Positions 1 through 10,518 of a stretch of 64,000 nt of DNA are shown here, piece by piece. Numbering within the stretch: position 1 is the stretch's first letter; every line of letters starts with the position of its first letter. Made by a program: the position numbers and the translations under genes. The notes under the pieces are model-generated. The model searched no databases. It was not told where the DNA came from and saw nothing but the letters and a program-made list of their open reading frames with translations. The DNA lies in the NCBI GenBank assembly GCA_001910725.1, contig MJGA01000011.1, positions 62,001 to 126,000 on the forward strand, read 5' to 3'. This DNA comes from Phanerodontia chrysosporium. Lineage: Eukaryota; Basidiomycota; Agaricomycetes; Polyporales; Phanerochaetaceae.

Positions 1-1028
1 TCTCTCCGGGCTGCACGCCGAGCTGCGCCTCCTCCTTCGTCGGACGGTTGTACAGGTTGGCCTTGAACTTGGCCCGGCGCTCGTCCAGTGAGACGGCGTG
101 GCGGAAGTAGTGGATTGCGGTGTTTGACGAGACAAATGGTAGGCGCCGCGGAACAAGTCCGACGGAGCAGACGGTGTCCCTGAGGCAGCAAAGCGGCACA
201 TCAGCATGCTGGGTCCGGATGCGTTTGAAGAGCAGCACGCACCATACACCGACGAACTCGATGTCAACGTCAATCGAGAACGCCTTCTTGAAGGCGACGC
301 TCTGCTTCCAGCCCGTCTCGTCGGTGCGCGTGAACATCTTGTACGCAAAGGGCACCTGCTGCGCGTTGCACGTCGGAAGCAGCCCGACCTTGTGTATCAT
401 CCCGGCGAGCGACCGCGCGGTGTACGCACCGCGCGAGAACCCGAAGATGCAGATCTTGTCGCCGGCCTGGTCTGCAGCGGGGATCAGCATGGGTGCTCAG
501 GCACGCGAAGCGTCTGGCTCACAGTTCTGCATGAGGAATTCATAGCCCTCTGTGAAGAAGCGACGACGTTTAGCCTGAGCTGTGGACCCAGCTGTCGAGG
601 AGACGTACGCATCACATGGGCGTGCAGGTTCCATGCGATCGCCGTGTCAACGGTCTGTTCCAGCTTCGCCCAGAGCGGCGTGGCGATTTGAGGGATGGTG
701 TAGGTGCCGATGCCGGCCTGGACGTGTGGAGTTGAGATTCAGGAACCTCGGGGGCTAGACACATGGAGCGCGCGCACCTGGTAGTAGACCATCTGCTGGG
801 TGTGGTCATCCTTTTGGAGGAGCGTGAAGAACTGGATGACGTTCGAATTCTGCGTCCGGTGAGTGCCTGCACAGGAGTGGCATCATCGGCGAGCAGACTC
901 ACATCGGCGTCGAACTGGTCGCCCGTGCCGTCAAAGCAGAGGACGAGGGTCCTGGGCTGCGGCTTGAGCGGGTCTGCCGGGGGTATGATACTCGGGAGGG
1001 TCGTCACGACGGGCGGGGGCAACGACAT
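1..1028 (-). CDS. DUF2235 (Tle1-like alpha/beta hydrolase) protein, 3' part cut by window edge
   Basis: Read on the minus strand, the first exon has the DUF2235 signature LVLCFDGTGDQFDAD soon after the start. A 53-bp intron (about 847-899) then joins it to NSNVIQFF. Further exons give the nucleophile-elbow-like motif FGFSRGAYTAR (about 400-470) and the conserved GWKQSVAFKKAFS and DIEFVGVW blocks (about 250-330). The last exon runs off the left end near codons for LFVSSNTAIHYFRHAVSLDE-type sequence, so the C-terminus is missing. The family (Pfam DUF2235, related to bacterial Tle1 lipases) is common and multi-copy in Agaricomycetes; its substrates there are unknown. I prefer the ATG at 1,028 because an upstream in-frame ATG at 1,085 only adds a poorly conserved tail. 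Confidence 0.88.
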
Positions 1029-2906
1029 GGCTCGCAAGAGATGGAGAGCTGGCCTGTGGGAAACCTGGACGGCAGGCGAGGACATGTGTTATATATCAGG
1101 AGGCGGCCATCTCATCTTCTTGCGTCTTCCATTCGGCGACTTGGCTGGCGATTCTACGTTTGGTGTAGGCTGTCCGGGCTGTAGGCACCCATGTCGGGGC
1201 GAATCAGCGCCGACGACGTCCGTGGACAGATTGCATCTGCGTGGGGCGCTGCGCGCGCGACGACGAGTCCGTTGCAGCCTGTGCTGCCGCCCACGTTTGC
1301 GACAGGGTCGTGTTCGAGCACGAGAATCGTTTCTCGCGATAATCCAGCGTTCGTGGGATACGGTCGAGAAGAAGGAGCGCCTCAGTCCAATCGCCGCTGT
1401 TTTCTGGCGTCGTCCACGTGGTGAGATGTGCCCTCAGTCTTTGGAAACCATGATACGACTCTGGCATGTTCCTCCTCCCCTGCGATCGCCGTCCATTCGG
1501 TCCACCTTCGGACGCTCCGTCTCCATTGCGTTTGCGGGTTCATCGAGTCTCGCTGAGATCGTACGGCTGCTACCGCTCGACTGACGCCAACACTGGTGTG
1601 TGGGGCTGTGGGCCGGCCTAGTCTCGAGCTACGTAAAATGGGCGTCCCCATTCCGGAAGATAATTCTGCGACTTGGCGGACGGGAGCATGCTCATTGCCG
1701 CTGTGCGCTCCTGGCCACGAGCGGGACGCCTTCCCCTCTTCAGAGGCCATCGGTCGGCGTGTGGCCTTCTGCCGTCGACTACGAGCGGCATAGCCTGAAA
1801 CCAAGCCGGGGTGCCCATCTGCGTTGAATGCGCCCAGAGAAATTCAAGCCATGAAGTGACGAAGGGCGTGATGGGCTTACGTTCGCGAGCCACTCACTAG
1901 CTCTCCCGTGGGGTCTGGGCAAAAATAGCTTTCATTCTCCTCTGCATATCATTGATGAGCCTGCACGTCCGGCGCACCGCGAAGGCGGCTTGACCCCTGT
2001 CGTCCTGTGTCGCGGCGTTCGCGCAAAACACTGCGGCATGGGGTGCAGCGGCTCGCTGGGCGGCGAGGGATGGTGGTGGTTGAAAAGTGATTTCGTCGGG
2101 AGTATGAGGACCAACCGAACTGATATGGCAGCGCTCTGTCCGGCTTGACAGCTTTGAAGCATGAAGGGTCGGTAGGGCCGGCGGGGCAGAATGCTGTAAC
2201 AGGAAGGTCGCATCACCACACCAAGCGCCAGCAGGAAGGCATGCTCGCCGCCTCGACCGTACCTTTCATGCTCCTCATCTTCAACGTGCCAGGCCATAAA
2301 ACATATCTCACTCCACCGCATGGGCATATTCTGTACTACTGACTACCTGTAGTACTGTCGTTCACTTTTTAGATAGACTTCGTGTACACAAGTGCACCAG
2401 GCCATTCGCTTTATATAGCCATACAAGGCCCTGTTACAGCGGAAAACCGATATCAATACAGGCGGTAAGTCGTCCAACAAACAACTCCATGTGATGGCCT
2501 TGTTGCATTCAAGTGTTTGCTGCGTAACATGAACTTCAGTCAACTGGGTGATTCCTCTAAGCCATGTCGGAAGGGCCGCTGCCACAGCCGGCTTGGCTGC
2601 TTCATTGCTTTCTAGCGGACCAAATGTGCGCCACGGGGTGCGGGTGGCATGGTCCCTAGAAATGCAAGGTCGAGTGCCTGGGTGGGTGTCGGTAATGCTG
2701 CTTGTGAATGAGGGCTCCGGATATCACCGAAGGTACCTGCTTGGGCCGTAATAGGAAGGTGTAGTGCATCGAGGCTGTTGAGGGGACACTGTCGTGCGCT
2801 TCGATGATGCCTGACGACGATTCTGAGGTCGACAGAGGGCTCTCAAAAATACCTGCCATTATGATCTATTAAGATATGTAGTCCAAGCAAACATGCGGTA
2901 GCGACA
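1029..2906. other. Intergenic, nothing recognised
   Basis: Several short overlapping ORFs on both strands occur here, none longer than about 270 codons and none with a recognisable domain or clean splice-linked continuation. I read it as the 5' flank of the DUF2235 gene plus the 3' flank of the first F-box gene. Confidence 0.5.
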
Positions 2907-4151
2907 CTAAACAATAGTCGTAATGTCCTGCAGCGACCTCGGAAGTGACGCCAGTATGATAGTGCGCAAGACATGGCGGTCGATAGACACTTGACGCTCG
3001 GGCACGGATCGTTTTGGTACGACGACGATCTCGAACGACGCCAGCGACGCGTAGGGTAAGAGAACGCGACCAAGCATGGCCCAATCGACTTTCCGAACTG
3101 CTCTCACGACTGCCTCGCCGTTGGCCCAGCATTCGTGATACTGGATCTTCACATGGTGCACGGCAGGCGGCATGGAGCCGAGGAATGCAAGAACAAGTTG
3201 CCACCTTTCTTCATTATTATCGCGTCTGAGGGCGTCTGAGGTGAGCTTTACGGTGCACATATTAGTGCAGGTCGACAATAAGGGTGGAATAGCTAAGCGA
3301 ATGCTGCGGTCAGTGAAGCACAGCGTTTAGCGGATACGTAACTCACAAGGAGGTGAATAGGTACCCCATAATCTCCTGTCGTCGAAGCTCACGGTGCGTA
3401 CGTTGCTACAGTATTGCTTTATGAATTCGTCCCGCGCCTCTTGGTGGACGCCGCGGTGGGCGTCCAGGCCGTCCAGAGTGAGCCCGATGAGGCTGGCACA
3501 ATCTACGATCTTAGGCAGTACGGCGAACAACTCAGCGTGAGCACGGGGAAGCTCGAGGTGCCGGACGATGTGGTGCGCAGCGCGCAGCGGGTCGCCATCT
3601 TGAGAGCGAATGCCAGAGATGTCGAGCGTGTCAACGGAGCTGAAGAGCTGCAGGAGCCACTCTAGAAGAAAGGCAGGCATGGAGGCCGCGTCGAGGCGTT
3701 CGAGACCGCGTCCCATTGGGTGTAGAGGCTGCATGGTCGAATAGGTAAGAGCGAGAAGTTCGCGCCGCGCGAGATCACCACCGGAAACGGATAGCCTCCG
3801 GAGCCGCGGAAGGGCCCTGATGAGCCCGAAATGGTCGAACGATGTGAAACGGAGTTCCAGCCGGACTATACTCTCAGAGAGGCGCCTGCTGTTCTGCACG
3901 GCGAGGATGAAGTCAGCGTCGTGGCCCGGTGGCGGCGCCCAGATTCTCCTGAAGAGGCGGGCCGAGCTCCGAGCTACCCATGTGCGGCACGTCAGCGAGC
4001 AGCTTTTGAGGGCTTCGACGTCCGCGCTCAGTTTGTCTATGATTTCGTCTATAAGTTCCTGTGGTAGGCGGTGGATGGGGCTGATTACGGCCGTCCAGGC
4101 CGCACAGGGCTGGTAAGCGTACAAAGGCCACCGCGCGCCCAGAGTAAACAC
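2907..4151 (-). CDS. F-box/LRR-like protein, tandem copy 1
   Basis: There are two exons. Exon 1 (4151-3347) carries an N-terminal F-box at about residues 30-65 (HRLPQELIDEIIDKL, then SCSLTCRTWVARSSARLF), followed by LRR-like leucine-spaced sequence (LPRLRRLSVSGGDL, VDTLDISGI). Intron 3293-3346 (donor GTGAGT, acceptor CTTAG) restores the frame into exon 2, which ends at LPRSLQDITTIV. F-box proteins are usually substrate adaptors of SCF ubiquitin ligases through Skp1; here the substrate is unknown. The gene lies head-to-tail with three relatives on the same strand. A start further upstream cannot be excluded because the ATG at 4,151 precedes about 28 residues of unconserved sequence. Confidence 0.82.
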
Positions 4152-4474
4152 TGCGCCCCAAAATCGCCGTTACCCCGTCATAGAACGCAAAAAGAGTTGA
4201 ATATAATCTTACGTCGAGCATCAGTCCTCCACTCAGGTGGTGTGTGCATGAGATATGATAGATGGCGTCGGTGAACAACAACGTTGAGGGGGGGACGAAC
4301 ACGGCGAATCCGAACGCAATTAATGGCTTCCGGAAATTGCCGGGTGGAACTGATGTTCCGTTTTAGGCAGGTATCTTAGATACTACGTACAACTAAGCCA
4401 TCCCTGGTTGCCGCAGCATTGCCTGGCCCTTGACAACATTCCTGGGCCGCTCTTTGGACTATACAGGACATGCA

Positions 4475-5640
4475 TCAGACAAACCTGATGATGTCCCTCA
4501 GTCGCGCAGAAAATCCCGCAAGTATGGCGACCTGGGCGGCAAGGTTATCCTTCAGCGGTCTAAAGGGAACCCACGGCCCGTCCGTGACTGCACCAATCCT
4601 CAGGCGTGTAAGATCCGCATAGTAATCGAGTGCGCGCGATACCGCATCCCAGTCCACTGCTTGTATGCCCTCCACAAGCTCGTTGTCGCCGTCGAGATGT
4701 CCGCAGTTGTCCCACAGAAGCGTGAGGTGACATACTCTGGGCGGGAGAGACGCCAAGAATGCGAGATCGAGCTCCCACTGCCGAGGGTATCGCGCGCGGT
4801 CGAAGCTGTCTGTGCGCAGGGTCACATGCGTGATGCTTCCGAGAGCCGTGAGGTTTGGGGGGTCAGCTGAGAGCTCTGTAAGCGCAACGGGGAAAGCAGA
4901 AAAAACAACCATAGCACGCACGATGGAAGTAGGATGACATGAGCGTGGCGAAGCGGTAGTTCCAGATGTGTCGCCCGAGCACTTGGACAAACTCGTGTAC
5001 CACCGTCTCGTGGCCGTCGCCCGTGTAAAACGGGCCAGAGACGTTCGTTTCAAGCGTCTCGAGCGCCGCAGGGTCCACTGCGGACGACAGATACCGCAGC
5101 GCGGCAGCGTCGAGGTAGTTGGTCTGGAGGTGTCTGACGATGTGGCGCGCAGGCGCGAGCGGCACCACGGGGTCTGCATGGACGTAGTGGAAACACAGGC
5201 GGCCGATGGAGGCGAAAAGGCGGAGGACCCAGTCTGCACAGTACAGCGGAATGCGGTATAGCTTCAGGTACCCGATCGCACGTCCAGTGGGCTCCGGGGG
5301 CGGTGGCGACGCGGCTGCTCCGCCGTCGGTGGGCTCACAGTGCGTGATCGTGAGCTCGCGCAGGCGCGGGAGGTCCTTCACGATACGCCACTGCTCGAAG
5401 CACAGAAGCTCCAGTCCGAGACTGACGATGTGCTCGCGTATGCGTGGCGATGCCCGCACAGTGCTCAGTCGTTCAATGGCCCAACGCGGGATGTGTGCCG
5501 GGCGGGCAGCGAATAGGTTTGCCGTGCTGCGCGAGTGCAGGAGAGGACTTGCCAGCGTGCAACTTTTCAGAGTGTCGATGTCGCCCGCGAGTTTGTCGAC
5601 GATAGTGTCCAGGAGCTCCTGAGGCAGTCGGCATGGGCTA
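4475..5640 (-). CDS. F-box/LRR-like protein, tandem copy 2
   Basis: The F-box is encoded at about 5560-5635 (RLPQELLDTIVDKLAGDI, SCTLASPLLHS) and is closely similar to copy 1. The reading frame continues through an LRR-like body (LPRLRELTITHC, RHIVRHLQTNYLDAAALRYL) to about 4863. A final exon ends at 4475 with FSARLRDIIRFV, the same kind of C-terminus as copy 1. No ATG occurs in the F-box exon between its acceptor (..CCATGTAG, about 5640) and an upstream stop, so a small 5' exon carrying the start codon is expected and is not resolved here. The shared HIVRHL motif and C-terminus indicate tandem duplication of copy 1. Confidence 0.78.
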
Positions 5641-6202
5641 CATGGTTTCGTTCGGTGGTTATGCGGAGAATTGAATGACGCTATCGCAGTAGCTCAGATG
5701 GAAGATAACATATCAAGAGTTTGTACAGACTGACCGCTCTCAGAGGACGGATGCATGGCGCGGGGTTGGCCCAAGATGAAAGTCGATGAACATCCGTGCA
5801 TCTGTAGATGCTCACCAATGAAGCCTCCGGCAATCACCGGTGGTGGCTGATGGACTGAATATGGAAGGTGACGTGGATCGTCTAGCCTCACTGGGCGGTA
5901 TCGAGACAGTCAATCACGCCAACTCCATAGCTTGGGGGCGTGTTGTCACTTGAGGAGCCGGATTATTGGTATACGTGCGTGCGCAAGCATGCAAAAGTAT
6001 ATCTAGGGCTGCATCGTGTCAGAAGTGCTTGATGGCATCTAGGGATACAGTAGTATGCGAATGAGTAGCGAGTAGAGCGAGTCTATGGATCTGTGAAGCC
6101 CCATCAGAACGAATACAAGCCTTAGTTCCAGTAACTGCTCACAAAATCATTGTAATTGAAACAGGGACGAGCCACGCACAAAGCAACCCGAGCGCAACCC
6201 CT
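5641..6202. other. Intergenic between F-box copies 2 and 3
   Basis: This should hold the missing 5' exon and promoter of F-box copy 2 and the 3' flank of copy 3. No other gene or repeat is recognisable. Confidence 0.4.
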
Positions 6203-7468
6203 TCAGAGCAAGACGACCGACGTCAGGGCCGCTAGGCGTCCAGAGAGAACCTTCGGCAGGGCCAAACGCATCTCGTCGAAGAGCTTGCGCTCTGGTCCCG
6301 CCCACATCGCAGCACCGGCGACGCGCACGTGGAGCGCTCCGAGCTGCGGACACGCCGCGAGACAGCGCTCGAAGGCGTCGAGCCGTGCGTGCACGAGCCG
6401 CCGCAGGTCTGCGGGCCCGCTGAGCACGAGCGTGAGCTGGCGCAGCGACGGAGGAAGGTACGGCAGGATGCTCGTGCAGGCCCAGGGGAACTGCTGGGGC
6501 TGCGGTCAGCGCTGGCATCCACGGGAGGTGGCTCCGCGCACCTGTCGGCAGTCGACGAAGCTAATGGAGAGAGTGCGCAGATGGGTACAGTGGGCCAATG
6601 CGGAGAGATAATATTCTGCGCACAGTGAGTGAGAGCTGAAAAGGGACGCATTGGAGCACTCACTTCTGGACAGCGTCTGCTCCGGATCGATTGTGATATC
6701 CTTGTCATAGAAGCATAGCGAGAGGGTCTCGATGCCACTACACAGGTCCACAAGGGCTTCATTCACATGTGGAACATCCTTGTCAGCGCAGAAGCCTTTG
6801 AAGGCTACCTCCTTGAGCGCAGATGGCAGGAGGTGGGTTCGCAGGACGCGGGTGTAGCCGAGCGCGGAAGCCGCCGCAACATCCGCGAGGACGAGCCGTC
6901 CTATGCGGAGGTGTTTCGGTATTGGCCAGGGGCTTTCTGCGCGCGCCCTGTAGAACGGGTACCGGTATTGCGGGTCGAGCACGAGCGTGTCGACGACGTC
7001 GAAGTTGGCGAGGAGTTCCGAGAGCGTGAACGCGTCCACCGCGAACAGCTCAAGGCGTGCCAGGCGGTGGTAACCCACTTCTGGCGCGCCGAACCGCTTC
7101 ATGTCGGGCGCCCCGGGGCTCCCGGAGAGCAGGAGCTGGTCCTGGTAGTCGATGCGGCGCAGGCGTGGCGGGCCGAGGCGCAGGAACGCCGCGACGCCCT
7201 CGAGGCCGACCGCAGGCCCCGCGGTCAGCACGAGCTCTGCGACGTTCGCGACGAGGCGCGGACACGCACGCAGCTCCGCGAGGAACCGCGGGGCGTCCTC
7301 GGCGCGCACGGCGACGCGCTCGAAGAGGTGCGTCGAGCTGCGCGGGAGCCATGCGCGCGCGACGAGCGTGCAGGCCGCGAGGGTGCGTTTGGCGGCGGCG
7401 CGGCGGGCGGGCGCGTCGGCGAGGATGTCGATGATGCGGTCGACGAGCTCCTGGGCGAGACACTGCAT
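6203..7468 (-). CDS. F-box/LRR-like protein, tandem copy 3
   Basis: The N-terminal F-box (LAQELVDRIIDILADAPARR, then CTLVARAWLPRSSTHLFERV) begins almost at the initiator Met at 7,468. The body has LRR-like segments (LARLELFAVDAFTLSELL, VVDTLVLDP, IETLSLCFYDKDI). Short introns occur near 6,655 and 6,490. The last exon (about 6427-6203) reads LSGPADLRRLVHARLDAFER and ends LAALTSVVLL. The locus is markedly GC-rich compared with its neighbours, so long spurious ORFs appear on the opposite strand. It is more diverged than copies 1 and 2 but has the same domain order. It is probably an SCF adaptor, target unknown. Confidence 0.8.
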
Positions 7469-7991
7469 CTCTGGCCGACGGCGACGGCGCGAATGACGTG
7501 GCGGTTAGCGGCAAGTGATCCCATCAAACGTGCCGACGCAGGCGCCCGCAAAGCCTTCGTGGCGCTCTCGACATGACTCGACAAGACTCGAAGCCCCGTC
7601 TAGCCGCCTGAAAAGTCGCGACAAAGTGCGAAAAGACACCCAAGCTGAACTGCATGTGTTCCCCAGATTAACTCACCGTCCTGACGATGAAAAGTCAAGG
7701 TTTCAACGAAGCCTTCACGCAGATAATTCGCTCATAGTCTGTCTGCGCCCGGCTCGAGCGCAGTTCAGCTCTGAGTATACACCGAATATTGGGAAATATC
7801 TCTGATCTGGGTCTCGTGGTCCCAAACCAACCGAGCGGGCGTCCTCCTGTTAACCCCAACCTCCAGCGTGCTAGTATTCTGTGTAGTATATCATTTGGCC
7901 GATAATCGTCGTCAGGGTGGCGTGGCGGTGTTTCGACAACTTTTCCAATAAGAATGATTGCTGCAATTGGAAGCCCAGATGTCCCTTTGTC
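7469..7991. other. Intergenic between F-box copies 3 and 4
   Basis: No coding signal beyond short ORFs. It presumably holds the 5' flank of copy 3 and the 3' flank of copy 4. Confidence 0.45.
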
Positions 7992-9236
7992 TTAGCGCCA
8001 ACTTTCTCGAGAGGCCACGAGGATGCAGTCCCTGAGATGGTCTGGCAACACTAGTTGCAGCCGTTGTCGGACCTGGGGTATAAACGCTGCCCTCTCAGTC
8101 GTGGTGTTCGGCCTCGTGATGAGTGTCCACGTCACGCTTTGGACCGCGCGATTTTGTTCCAGGTATTGCACGACAGTGGACAGGTTGAACTCGGGGTCGC
8201 CGACGATGGACTGGAACGTCGACGGCGTGGTCACGAAGGAGAGCTTGCGGATGGACTCGGTGATGTCTCTCTGTCCGAATATGTACGGAAGGTCGCTGGC
8301 GCACTTGTCACTAGGTGTGATGACGAGTGTCAAGTGTTGGAGCCTATGCAGGTGTTTGAGTGCGGAGAAATTGCAGCTGGCTGCGGACCGGAAAAATATG
8401 AGTGGCCTGGTTTGTTCATAGCTACTTTAGGACGTACCGAGACGGAAATATCTGCTGTCTACGGTGAGGGACTTCAAGCTTCGCCCAAATTTCGGGAGAC
8501 TCTGCTCCAATACGGCCACCGCCAAGTTTCGAGAATTGTCGTAATTTTCAGGGGAATTGCGATAGAGTGAAAACTTGAGCGTTGAGGAAGGGTCCAGATA
8601 AGCCTCGAGTACACGCAATGTGTACGTGTCTATGTATTCCAGCGTGATCTCTTCGATACGCAAAGCCCATAGGTCGAGCTTGAGCTCAGGCGGCTGGTTC
8701 TGGTAGGATACGGCGGGAGATAGACAAAGATGGCGCAACCCATCGAACGCACGCAGTGCATGCACGAGCGCCGCCGCGTGGCACCTGTGTAGGTGCAGCG
8801 TCCCGCCGAAGCATACACGCCGCAGGCCCACTGGCACCGTCACGTCAAACTCGCCACGGAGCAGCACGCGCTCGAGGCGCGGGACGCTGCGCACGATGCG
8901 CGCGAGCACGGGCGGCGCGCATGTTGCTGCGTGGATGACGACGACCTCGCGGACGTGGTGCTGCAGGCGCGCCGAGCGCGCGAGCGTGTCGAGGAAGTGC
9001 GTGCATGCATGCCGGGCGACCGCGCCTCCGATGGGGCCCGCCCACCAGTCCGGTCGACAGAAATAGTTCACGGAGACTATGCGCAGGAGGTGGAGGGAGC
9101 TGCGGGGGAGCCAGGCGCGGCAGACGAGGGTGGCGTGGTGCAGGTCGACGTCGAGTTCGATGTGGTCGATGACCAAATCTGCGAGCTCTTGAGGGAGCCG
9201 TTCGGTCCTGGGTAGGACTATCGCGTTGACGTTCAT
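7992..9236 (-). CDS. F-box/LRR-like protein, tandem copy 4
   Basis: Exon 1 (9236 to about 8430) starts MNVNAIVLPRTERLPQELAD. It contains the F-box (LPQELADLVIDHIELDVDLH, ATLVCRAWLPRSSLHLLRIV) and LRR-like repeats (LRHLCLSPAVSY, LKSLTVDSRYF). After a short gap of introns, the last exon (about 8333-7992) continues with LTLVITPSDKCASDLPYIFG-type sequence and ends at 7992. A conserved ARHACTHFLDTLARS helix follows the F-box. It is the most upstream member of the four-gene minus-strand array. Its role as a ubiquitin-ligase adaptor is inferred from the family only. Confidence 0.8.
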
Positions 9237-10518
9237 GTGCTATAAGGTTTATGGAAAGTCTGGGGATGGTGGTGCAAGAGGTGTATGTGTAGGAGGTGGC
9301 TGGAAGCAAAGTGGCGGTGATTGTCCACGCACTGCACAGACACGGAACCTTGTTCTCTATCAGGCCGGTCCATGCAGGAGAGGCGCTTTATCGATGGAAA
9401 CATGGGCGTCACTGAGGCCATTAAAGTCGACGATATGGCTTGGTTTGTTGGCCTGAAAATGGAGATGGTGAAAAAGTCAGTTTAGCCCGAGCACCACGCC
9501 CACAAGCTGAGTGTCTCGAGACTTCAAGGTGTGAAATGTTTTCCTAATTTTGAGGGAGAGAGTCGCCGTGTTTTCCTGGATATCACGACGTGGGCGTGTG
9601 CCTGGCTTCGTGTCAGGATGCAAAGCTAACTTTGGGCGCCTCTGTGATGCGCATCGCTACCTAAATGGGACTGATGCGCCATCACGCGGGCTTTGAAACC
9701 GACCCATCCGTGCAGCGCCGCTCTCGTCCGCCCTCCGCGCGCAACGCTATGCGTCGAGCACTACACGTACGGCCCGAGCTTCCAACATGGAACGCCTCCC
9801 GCCGTACCGAGCGTGCCGGATACCATGAGCTGGCAGTGAAAGCCGCCCCGTACGTAAGCTGCCCACCGCGCGCCGCTCTCTTTCCTGCACTTGCTCATAA
9901 CACCGACGCACGGATGCCAGCCGGCTCTACAAATCGCTAAGTTGATACATCCGAGCCGTAACCCTCCGTGCAATGCAGCTGTTGCCAACCGGAAACCGGG
10001 GCCGAACTCGACATCCAGCACCAATCTGGAATCTCAGGGGTCATCCAAAGCACAATCCCGAGCTCAACTTGAATACGGCTGCATAGGCATGTCTGGCTTC
10101 CCCATCCCGCATGCCACACTGATGGGAGCGTCTGGTGCTGGTACTGTGCTTGAAGAAGGGCTGAGATGTTGCGGCCCGGTAGGAACGTTCGGTAGCTTGT
10201 CCCGGTTCGCACGGCATCCAGCATCCCACCGTTGCAACCAGCATTCATCTCCGCTCCCTCTGGAGGTCGGTCCGCTGCTCCACAGCCGCGGAACGGAATG
10301 CGCGTCCGCAGGCCGTCGCGGCGATGCCGGCCCACCTCTCGCCGCATCACTTCACTATGTCCGCTGGAGTGGCAGTTGACTTCGCGTATTTTTTGCCCAG
10401 CAGCTATTGAAGTCACGCCGCATCCTCGCATCCGACATAAAGCAGGCTGGGCATCGCGAAGGTTCCAGTACCAACGCTGCCTATAAGTCACCTGCTCGCG
10501 CATCTCGGCTCACCGACC
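9237..10518. other. Intergenic, divergent promoter region
   Basis: This lies between the start of F-box copy 4 (minus) and the start of the SPRY/F-box gene (plus). A TATA-like TATAAG sits near 10,482, about 37 bases upstream of the plus-strand start codon. A 188-codon minus ORF (9937-10503) has no recognisable domain. Confidence 0.4.

Noticed and set aside
9937..10503. 188-codon minus ORF
   Set aside because: No recognisable domain; it overlaps the promoter of the SPRY gene.
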